From: an uncultured Candidatus Melainabacteria bacterium
GTDB lineage: Bacteria > Cyanobacteriota > Vampirovibrionia > Gastranaerophilales > Gastranaerophilaceae
DNA length: 5,241 nt
Reading direction: 5' to 3'
NCBI GenBank assembly: GCA_934675225.1
Contig: CAKUQA010000126.1
Coordinates: forward strand, 1 to 5,241
In this document: in pieces, positions 1-4,262 of the stretch
How positions within the stretch are numbered: position 1 is the first letter of the stretch
Layout of the letters: each line of letters starts with the position of its first letter
Notes under the pieces: model-generated
The model's database searches: none
Seen by the model: only the letters and a program-made list of their open reading frames with translations
Told to the model about the DNA's origin: nothing
Position numbers and translations under genes: made by a program

Positions 1-641
1 ATTAATACAGGGTTATTTTTTGTACGACGAGCAAGAATTTGAATTACACGTTCAATTTCTTTTTCTCTACCTACAACCGGATCAAGTCTTAATTCTTGAG
101 CAGCAAGAGTTAAATCTCTACCAAATTCATCCAAACTTGGAGTTTTTGTTTTTCCACCGGTTGTTGATGAAGAACTTGAAGCTCCAGAAGAAACAGTTTG
201 AGGTTTTGATTCTCCAAGCATTTTAACAACGTTACTTCTAACCTTGTTTAAATCAACGCCAAGTTTTTCCAAAACTTTTGCAGCAACCCCTTCACCTTCT
301 CGGCACAATCCAAGAAGCAAGTGTTCTGTACCTATATAATTATGACCTAATTGTCTTGCTTCATCCCATGATAGTTCAAGAACTCTTTTAGCTCTTGGAG
401 TAAATGGGATTTCCACAGCAACAAAACCAGAGCCTCTACCAATAATAGCTTCAACTTCCGCTCTAGCATCTTTTAATGTTACACCCATAGATTTTAATGT
501 TTTTGCAGCAACACCGGTACCTTCACCGATAAGTCCTAAAAGAACCTGTTCAGTCCCAACAAAGTTGTGACCTAATCGGCGAGCTTCTTCTTGAGCCAAC
601 ATTATAACTTTTATAGCCTTTTCCGTAAAACGTTCGAACAT
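1..641 (-). CDS. clpC: ATP-dependent Clp protease ATP-binding subunit ClpC, N-terminal part (runs off the window)
   Basis: Hsp100/AAA+ unfoldase that feeds proteins to ClpP in the cytoplasm. The 213 visible codons start at ATG 639-641 ([12 protein letters not shown]), preceded by the ribosome binding site AGGAG (648-652) at 6 bases. Two Clp_N repeats are visible: residues about 15-55 ([20 protein letters not shown]) and about 90-130 ([20 protein letters not shown]). A Ser/Thr/Gly-rich linker follows (about residues 155-170), then the conserved lead-in to the first AAA+ domain ([37 protein letters not shown]). The window ends just before the expected Walker A motif, so roughly three quarters of a usual ~820-residue ClpC lies outside. 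The double N-domain and linker fit ClpC of cyanobacteria and Firmicutes better than ClpA or ClpB. No CtsR- or CIRCE-like operator is visible upstream. Confidence 0.96.
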   Translation of the reverse strand, partial: MFERFTEKAIKVIMLAQEEARRLGHNFVGTEQVLLGLIGEGTGVAAKTLKSMGVTLKDARAEVEAIIGRGSGFVAVEIPFTPRAKRVLELSWDEARQLGHNYIGTEHLLLGLCREGEGVAAKVLEKLGVDLNKVRSNVVKMLGESKPQTVSSGASSSSSTTGGKTKTPSLDEFGRDLTLAAQELRLDPVVGREKEIERVIQILARRTKNNPVL

Positions 642-676
642 TTATGACTCCTATCTCTCTTTCTTCTATAAGAAAT

Positions 677-705
677 ATTTTACATAAAAAACAAAAAACT
701 TTCAA
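677..705 (-). promoter_or_regulatory. Probable sigma-70-type promoter of clpC
   Basis: Reading the minus strand, TTGAAA (700-705) and TAAAAT (677-682) are separated by exactly 17 bases. Transcription would start near 670, giving a leader of about 28 bases that contains the AGGAG ribosome binding site. It is a vegetative-type promoter. Confidence 0.65.
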
Positions 706-771
706 GTAGGACATATATATACTAAAAATGCATACAAAAAAAATAAAATAAAAAAATTTTAAAAGAAGTGG

Positions 772-800
772 TTGACATTTAAAATTGTTTCATGTAAGAT
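772..800 (+). promoter_or_regulatory. Strong sigma-70-type promoter of tRNA-Glu
   Basis: A perfect TTGACA (772-777) is followed after 17 bases by TAAGAT (795-800). The start point would be near 807, about 15 bases before the mature tRNA 5' end. A run of A-rich sequence (about 735-766) directly upstream could act as an UP element, as is common for stable-RNA promoters. The clpC promoter fires in the opposite direction from the same intergenic region. Confidence 0.85.
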
Positions 801-821
801 AGATTTTGTCGAAAGAACCAA

Positions 822-897
822 GCCCCCATCGTCTAGAGGCCTAGGACAACACCCTTTCACGGTGTAGACAGCGATTCGAATTCGCTTGGGGGTACCA
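822..897 (+). tRNA. tRNA-Glu (anticodon TTC), CCA encoded
   Basis: A complete cloverleaf can be drawn. The acceptor stem is GCCCCCA (822-828) with TGGGGGT (887-893), D stem GTC (831-833) with GAC (845-847), anticodon stem ACACC (849-853) with GGTGT (861-865), loop CTTTCAC with anticodon TTC at 856-858, and T stem AGCGA (870-874) with TCGCT (882-886) around TTCGAAT. A73 is 894 and CCA is encoded at 895-897. The acceptor stem with a G1.U72 wobble, A73 and the A53-U61 pair resemble cyanobacterial and plastid tRNA-Glu rather than the E. coli version. Its own promoter and terminator show it is a single-gene transcription unit. Confidence 0.97.
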
Positions 898-909
898 TAT
901 TAAAAATCG

Positions 910-935
910 TAACACCTGAGGGTGTTATTTTTTTT
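910..935 (+). terminator. Intrinsic terminator after tRNA-Glu
   Basis: A perfect 7-bp stem TAACACC (910-916) / GGTGTTA (921-927) with loop TGAG is followed at once by eight T (928-935). It starts 12 bases after the encoded CCA. Read on the minus strand the same stem is followed by CGATTTTT, so it may also stop transcripts arriving from the gene at 1078-1413. Confidence 0.9.
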
Positions 936-1077
936 GTTGAAATTATAAAAACATTAAAGAACATTATCTTTCCAAACACAAAAAGCAACTACGGAATTTT
1001 TAGGAAATGGACACAAGAAGGAAATTTTCTAAAGAATTTTCGAGCATAACCTTTGTAAAAGACTTTATACTTAATGC

Positions 1078-1413
1078 CTATATCAAAAGATTTAAAACTG
1101 CATCTTTATCATACTGTTTTATCAAAGGGAACATCAATTGTTCATAGCATGGATCAGCCATAATATAAGCTTCATTACTCAATGGGAAAATCACAGTACC
1201 AAATTCTCTATCATAAAATCCGCTTTGTTTTCTTATCTGTTGCGCAACTTTAATCTTGTCACTAATATTATTGTTGCAATAAATCGTCTTATGCCCAAGA
1301 TTTAAAAAGCCGGTGCGCTTCAAATCAAACGCAACTTCTCGAACATCTTCAAATTTTGCACTGGAAATTTTTATTCCACCAAAAGATTGATTGTTATTAT
1401 TTTGAATTCGCAT
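1078..1413 (-). CDS. Small uncharacterised protein (111 residues; alternative start gives 130)
   Basis: I do not recognise a characterised family. The open frame extends to an upstream ATG at 1468-1470. I prefer the ATG at 1411-1413 because it begins MRIQNNNNQSFGGIKIS. As I recall, a short Asn/Gln-rich head ending in an (N)QSFG-like tetrad recurs at the N termini of many Gastranaerophilales proteins. Neither start has a convincing Shine-Dalgarno sequence; TAAGAG lies only 1 base before the preferred ATG. The body looks like a small soluble alpha/beta domain: a charged segment (SSAKFEDVREVAFDLKRTGF), a basic middle with KIKVAQQIRK, then REFGTVIFPLSNEAYIMADP. There is no signal peptide, membrane segment or catalytic motif I can name. 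It converges on the tRNA-Glu gene, and the 140 bases between contain only the shared terminator. Confidence 0.7.
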   Translation of the reverse strand: MRIQNNNNQSFGGIKISSAKFEDVREVAFDLKRTGFLNLGHKTIYCNNNISDKIKVAQQIRKQSGFYDREFGTVIFPLSNEAYIMADPCYEQLMFPLIKQYDKDAVLNLLI

Positions 1414-1471
1414 ACTCTTACAAAACTCAAAATATAAATTTTTTACCACTTTTTGAAGAAAAATTAACATC

Positions 1472-1499
1472 TTTACAAGAAAAAATTTTTATATATAAT
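1472..1499 (+). promoter_or_regulatory. Candidate promoter for the folded RNA at about 1507-1635
   Basis: TTTACA (1472-1477) and a consensus TATAAT (1494-1499) are separated by 16 bases. Transcription would begin near 1506-1507. The region is very AT-rich, so the -10 match alone would be weak evidence. The -35 match and the terminated, strongly folded segment directly downstream raise its weight. Confidence 0.5.
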
Positions 1500-1524
1500 A
1501 TAGAGTATGATTATTATGAACCAA
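1497..1524 (-). promoter_or_regulatory. Weak candidate promoter for the gene at 1078-1413
   Basis: On the minus strand TTGGTT (1519-1524) and TATATT (1497-1502) are 16 bases apart. The start would fall near 1490, upstream of both possible start codons. Its -10 box overlaps the plus-strand TATAAT at 1494-1499, so the two promoters would compete. The -35 match is only moderate. Confidence 0.3.
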
Positions 1525-1635
1525 TTACGACGAATTGTGAGAAAAATGAAAGGCTTGTTATAAAGCACGCTCACTGTTTGTCGTGAAAAGATTTTTCATT
1601 AACAAGACCTTTCCCCCCGAAAGGTCATTTTTTTT
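1507..1635 (+). ncRNA. Candidate structured small RNA with long hairpin, possible pseudoknot and intrinsic terminator
   Basis: I do not recognise this as a known RNA family. Bases 1525-1541 pair with 1570-1586 in a 17-position helix with 16 pairs, three of them G.U (1526.1585, 1532.1579, 1535.1576), and one U.U mismatch (1536/1575). The G.U pairs make it a better RNA fold than DNA palindrome. Its 28-base loop can form a small GCTT/AAGC hairpin (1553-1556 with 1563-1566). Alternatively, loop bases CTTGTTA (1554-1560) can pair with TAACAAG (1600-1606) 3' of the helix, making a 7-bp H-type pseudoknot. The RNA ends at the terminator 1606-1635, whose first base is shared with the pseudoknot. It could be a trans-acting small RNA of about 130 bases or a terminator-controlled leader for the gene at 1846. 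Boundaries rest on the predicted promoter and terminator. Confidence 0.5.
1606..1635 (+). terminator. Intrinsic terminator ending the candidate small RNA
   Basis: An 8-bp perfect stem GACCTTTC (1606-1613) / GAAAGGTC (1619-1626) closes a loop of five C. One A and then eight T (1628-1635) follow. No protein gene ends just upstream on this strand, which is itself evidence for a non-coding transcript. An upstream segment AGGCTTGTTA (1551-1560) can pair with TAACAAG-A-CCT (1600-1610) and would then take up part of the 5' arm, so read-through control is possible. Confidence 0.88.
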
Positions 1636-1716
1636 GTTAATAATCGTAAATATCACAGCTTTTTTAAGCAAATATTTATATTGATGTTACTTATAGAAAA
1701 AGTGAAAGGTAGAAGA

Positions 1717-1800
1717 ATGCATAAAAATATCCGACGAAACTCAATAATAAAGGCGAATGCCCCAATCGTCAAATTAATGAACTTAATTTGGGGACTATAG
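1717..1800 (+). CDS. Possible 27-codon upstream ORF (leader peptide) ahead of the 449-residue protein
   Basis: ATG at 1717-1719 is preceded by AAAGG (1705-1709) at 7 bases, and the frame runs to TAG at 1798-1800. The peptide starts MHKNIRRNSIIKA and ends VKLMNLIWGL: a basic head and a hydrophobic tail, so it could be membrane-active, but it is too short to classify. It contains paired codons CGA CGA and ATA ATA. The frame covers the 5' arm of the 10-bp helix and the whole inner hairpin of the leader RNA, so a translating ribosome would melt that structure. It stops 45 bases before the next start codon. It could equally be chance inside a structured leader. Confidence 0.35.
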   Translation: MHKNIRRNSIIKANAPIVKLMNLIWGL

Positions 1801-1840
1801 TACTTAAATTATTGAGTAGCATTATCATGCTACGGAAAGG
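1739..1840 (+). promoter_or_regulatory. Structured 5' leader of the 449-residue protein gene
   Basis: Three nested or adjacent helices are visible. ACTCAATAAT (1739-1748) pairs perfectly with ATTATTGAGT (1808-1817). Inside it AAATTAA (1771-1777) pairs with TTAATTT (1783-1789), extended by CCCC (1760-1763) with GGGG (1790-1793) across a 7-base bulge. Next to it GTAGCAT (1816-1822) pairs with ATGCTAC (1827-1833) around a TATC tetraloop, sharing two bases with the first helix. The second hairpin ends exactly where the ribosome binding site GGAAAGG (1834-1840) begins. I do not recognise a known riboswitch. No convincing promoter is visible between 1636 and 1716. Confidence 0.5.
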
Positions 1841-1845
1841 TAAAA

Positions 1846-3195
1846 ATGATTCCCGCTATTAACGCAAGCAACGTATATTCTATATTAGGAAATAATAATT
1901 CACTAGCCCCAATGGCTATAAAAGATATAGCCAATAGTATCGGTTTAACTGCTGGTTCTTATATTACCGGAGATACGCTAGAAGGTAAAGACAGATTTTA
2001 TGATGAATTCGGAACACAAGCTATTTGGCTTTTTGGAATTCCGGCATACAAAAAAATTATAGATTTCACATTATATAAAGCTTTAAACATTGATCCTAAG
2101 TTTGATGTAAGAAACTTTTCAAAGAAAAGAGCTAAACTTTTAGATAAAACAATTAATTATGCAGATTCTTCTATAAAAGAGAGCTTGAAAAATGCAACAA
2201 AAAATCCTAAATTTAGCAAAAGTCTTGCTATGACAAAATTTGTTGTATCTACAGCACTAACCATTCTCACATACACCGGTTTAACGAAATACAGACACAA
2301 TCAAACCAAAAAAGCTGCGCAAAAAGAAATTTTGGCAGAAATGCAATTAGAAAACCAAAACAACAAAGACAAATTTTTATACACTAAACCGGCAAGCAAA
2401 GAAGCTTTTAAAGGATTACAAGGCAATCAAAAACAACCAACATTCACCGGTGGGATTACAGATTTCATGTATAATCCTGTTAAAAACTTAATGATATTAG
2501 ATGGTTCTATTACCGGAGAAAGACTTGCAGAATCCAGAAATAAACAGGAATTAATAGGTTATGCAATCAAAGAAGGTTCTTTCTGGGCATTTATGTATTT
2601 TGCAAGCAAACCTATTCAAAAATTCTTAGAAAACAGAGCCGAAAAAAATAAAAATAAACCTGTTTCTATTGATTTAGATGCCAGAGTAATTGAAAGTAAA
2701 GAACTTGAAAAAGCATTCAATGACGGTACTTTGAAAAGAAGTTCAGAAAAAGTTCTAAAACTTGAAACATACGAAAACATGCTTGATTTCATACACAATA
2801 ATCCTGATGATTTTGTTGTAAAAATGGCAAAAAAATCAGATATTTTACCAACTTTGAAACATGCCACTCAAGCCGACAATGTGGACTACAGACAGTTTAT
2901 TGATTATGACGAATTCCAAGGTGTTGCAAGCAAATTACAAAAATTAAGCAAAAAATTTGAAGATTTCAAAGCAACTGATGTAAAAGACAAATCACTGGAA
3001 GCATTCTTGAAAAATGTAAAAAAAGTAAAAAGAGGTTCAATTCTCCTAAACATCGGAGCATGTATCGGCGCATTAGGCATTCTTGCTCCGGCATTAATGA
3101 TTGCAACAAGAAAATTTGACAAAGAAAACCAAGGTTTTCAAGTAAAAGAGGATTTGAAAAAAGAAATGCTTGCTAAAGGCAAAATTACAGCTTAG
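1846..3195 (+). CDS. Uncharacterised 449-residue protein with hydrophobic segments
   Basis: I cannot assign a function. The ATG at 1846-1848 follows GGAAAGG (1834-1840) at 5 bases, so the start is secure. There is no signal peptide. The first 80 residues look like the most conserved part: SIGLTAGSYITGD (31-43), a charged stretch with RFYDEFGTQAIW (50-61), then a hydrophobic segment to about 80. Further hydrophobic stretches lie at about 129-147 (KFVVSTALTILTYTGL), 244-256 and, the clearest membrane helix, 398-421. Between them are Lys-rich hydrophilic regions, with about 260-395 probably helical and exposed. The tail (422-449) is highly charged. This suggests a membrane or membrane-associated protein, possibly typical of the Gastranaerophilales lineage (recollection, not a search). 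Its stop overlaps that of the convergent regulator gene at 3192. Expression may be governed by the structured leader. Confidence 0.9.
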   Translation: MIPAINASNVYSILGNNNSLAPMAIKDIANSIGLTAGSYITGDTLEGKDRFYDEFGTQAIWLFGIPAYKKIIDFTLYKALNIDPKFDVRNFSKKRAKLLDKTINYADSSIKESLKNATKNPKFSKSLAMTKFVVSTALTILTYTGLTKYRHNQTKKAAQKEILAEMQLENQNNKDKFLYTKPASKEAFKGLQGNQKQPTFTGGITDFMYNPVKNLMILDGSITGERLAESRNKQELIGYAIKEGSFWAFMYFASKPIQKFLENRAEKNKNKPVSIDLDARVIESKELEKAFNDGTLKRSSEKVLKLETYENMLDFIHNNPDDFVVKMAKKSDILPTLKHATQADNVDYRQFIDYDEFQGVASKLQKLSKKFEDFKATDVKDKSLEAFLKNVKKVKRGSILLNIGACIGALGILAPALMIATRKFDKENQGFQVKEDLKKEMLAKGKITA

Positions 3196-3392
3196 TCCAC
3201 AACCTCAAACAAATCTCCGGGAGTGCAATCCAAAGCTTTGCAAATATTTTCAATAGTATTAAAACTTACTGTATTAGTTTGATTATAATACAGTCTAGTT
3301 ATAGTGCTTCTGCTAATTCCGGACATCTGCTCTAATTCATATATTTTTATTCTTTTAGCTCCCATAATAGCTGATAAGTTGTTTTTTAACAT
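3192..3392 (-). CDS. Small XRE/Cro-type helix-turn-helix transcriptional regulator (YozG-like)
   Basis: A 66-residue protein made of essentially one Cro/C1-type DNA-binding domain. Residues about 16-37 (KIYELEQMSGISRSTITRLY) form the helix-turn-helix. The C-terminal half, SFNTIENICKALDCTPGDLF, is the signature of the short YozG-like subgroup, whose members are stand-alone regulators of about 65-75 residues. The full family length starts at ATG 3390-3392. There is no good Shine-Dalgarno sequence; a shorter start at Met10 would lose helix 1. It has no sensor or dimerisation domain, so it probably acts as a dimer on palindromes. It diverges from the pseudopilin gene across 114 bases, so it may control that gene and itself. 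Its stop codon overlaps that of the upstream convergent gene. Confidence 0.9.
   Translation of the reverse strand: MLKNNLSAIMGAKRIKIYELEQMSGISRSTITRLYYNQTNTVSFNTIENICKALDCTPGDLFEVVD
3268..3294. repeat. 9-bp perfect inverted repeat inside the regulator gene
   Basis: ACTGTATTA (3268-3276) and TAATACAGT (3286-3294) are exact inverse complements separated by 9 bases. It lies in the codons just after the recognition helix. It could be an mRNA hairpin or an internal operator, or an accident of AT-rich coding sequence. Confidence 0.5.
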
Positions 3393-3420
3393 AGTTAAAT
3401 TTTAGCAATATTGAAAGATT

Positions 3421-3449
3421 TTGACATTTTAATTCAATAGTGCTATATT
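3421..3449 (+). promoter_or_regulatory. Sigma-70-type promoter of the pseudopilin gene
   Basis: A perfect TTGACA (3421-3426) and TATATT (3444-3449) are separated by 17 bases. The start would be near 3456, giving a leader of about 50 bases. An inverted pair ATTGAA (3410-3415) / TTCAAT (3433-3438) brackets the -35 box, where a regulator could block polymerase. Confidence 0.8.
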
Positions 3450-3469
3450 ATATATCATTACTGATACAT

Positions 3470-3482
3470 ATTGTTTAACAAT
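3470..3482. promoter_or_regulatory. Candidate operator palindrome in the pseudopilin leader
   Basis: ATTGTT-T-AACAAT is a 13-base palindrome with 6-bp arms, about 15-27 bases after the predicted transcription start. Size and position would suit binding by a small XRE dimer such as the product of the adjacent divergent gene. A second 8-base palindrome CAATATTG lies at 3406-3413. No binding evidence is possible from sequence alone. Confidence 0.35.
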
Positions 3483-3506
3483 TCTTATTGAATATGGAGT
3501 TTAAAT

Positions 3507-4262
3507 ATGAATAATTTAAATATTAATAATCACCAAAAAGCGTTTACACTTGCGGAAGTTCTAATTACACTTGGAATAATTGGAGTTGTTTGCGCTCTAA
3601 CCCTTCCGACATTGATAAGCAATCACAGAAAAGAAGTTTTAAAATCTCAATATAAAAAGACCTATAGTGAATTACAACAAATCAACCAAAAATTTATAAA
3701 TGATTATGATATGAATATTTGCGAATATAATTGGCAGATGGTCAACGAATATAATAACAATGTCATGTCCGCAGCAAAAGCAACCAGTGAAACTTTTATA
3801 AAATACTATATAGGTGACGGAACATTTGGAAGTGGAATATTAGGTTCTAATCAAATCAAAGATCTTACAGGTACAAAAACTGTTCCACAGACATTATTTG
3901 ATGATGGAGGAGCAATTGACATACAAAAAAGAACTTTTTATTTTGAATATGGCAATCCAGACTCTAAATGCCCGGTAATTTCTGTTGATATAAATGGTTA
4001 TTACAAAAGACCAAATCAGTTAGGAATTGATATATTTAGTTTCAGACCAACAAAAGATGGGAAAATTATTCCACTTGGAAATCCTCAAACAATAAATGAC
4101 CCAATAAATGGTAGTAGTGTTATAGGAAACCAACACTCATGTGCTTGCTCCAAAGTAGATACATCTTCAGTTACAAACGGTGTATGTTGTGCCTATTGGG
4201 CAAACATAGACATAAATCCTGACGACAATTCTAAAACATATTGGAAAGATTTTATTAGGTAG
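3507..4262 (+). CDS. Type IV pilin / type II secretion system pseudopilin-like protein
   Basis: A 251-residue precursor of a class III-signal pilin-like protein, made at the inner membrane and probably assembled into a pilus or secretion pseudopilus. ATG 3507-3509 follows GGAG (3496-3499) at 7 bases. The leader is short and basic (12 residues, ending HQKA). The N-terminal helix follows: FTLAEVLITLGIIGVV (13-28), with Phe at +1 and Glu17 at +5, the residue needed for subunit packing. The residue before the cleavage site is Ala12 rather than the usual Gly. After the helix (to about 60) comes a soluble domain with six cysteines (72, 155, 212, 214, 227, 228), four of them clustered near the C terminus, suggesting disulfides if exported. 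A motif VDINGYYKRPNQLGIDIFSF (160-179) resembles a conserved patch I recall from Gastranaerophilales pilin-like proteins. No pilus or secretion machinery genes are adjacent, so this is an orphan pilin gene. Confidence 0.93.
   Translation: MNNLNINNHQKAFTLAEVLITLGIIGVVCALTLPTLISNHRKEVLKSQYKKTYSELQQINQKFINDYDMNICEYNWQMVNEYNNNVMSAAKATSETFIKYYIGDGTFGSGILGSNQIKDLTGTKTVPQTLFDDGGAIDIQKRTFYFEYGNPDSKCPVISVDINGYYKRPNQLGIDIFSFRPTKDGKIIPLGNPQTINDPINGSSVIGNQHSCACSKVDTSSVTNGVCCAYWANIDINPDDNSKTYWKDFIR

Noticed and set aside
20..226. Plus-strand open frame inside clpC
   Set aside because: It is a shadow of the minus-strand clpC frame, with repetitive Gln/Leu composition and no start signal.
936..1077. Possible gene or mobile element remnant between the tRNA terminator and the small hypothetical gene
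   Set aside because: I found no supported frame, repeat or attachment-site duplication of the tRNA 3' end, so there is no evidence for an integrated element here.
1007..1147. 46-codon plus-strand ORF beginning MDTRRKFSKEF, reminiscent of IS3-type OrfA starts
   Set aside because: The resemblance ends after about 11 residues, no helix-turn-helix or inverted repeat follows, and it runs antisense into the 1078-1413 gene.
1507..1563. 18-codon basic peptide ORF (MIIMNQLRRIVRKMKGLL) inside the folded RNA
   Set aside because: It would be leaderless with no Shine-Dalgarno sequence, and the RNA helix explains the same bases better. Its Arg/Lys content is noted in case the transcript proves to be translated.
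1356..1586. Plus-strand open frame of 76 codons with a TTG start
   Set aside because: It has no ribosome binding site, overlaps the 5' end of the minus-strand gene, and its body coincides with the promoter-like and folded-RNA sequence. The translation of the region after 1430 looks faintly protein-like, so a gene remnant cannot be fully excluded.
1736..1818. Possible hammerhead ribozyme: GAAA directly before the 10-bp helix and a TA at the matching 3' position
   Set aside because: The essential CUGANGA core is absent upstream, so the catalytic fold cannot form.
1739..1840. Known riboswitch such as c-di-GMP, preQ1, fluoride or guanidine type
   Set aside because: None of the conserved core motifs I know for those classes is present; only generic helices are visible.
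2616..3122. Two minus-strand open frames (2616-2867 and 2904-3122) opposite the 449-residue gene
   Set aside because: Both are antisense shadows, Ser/Phe-rich as expected from the complement of Lys/Glu-rich coding sequence, without ribosome binding sites.
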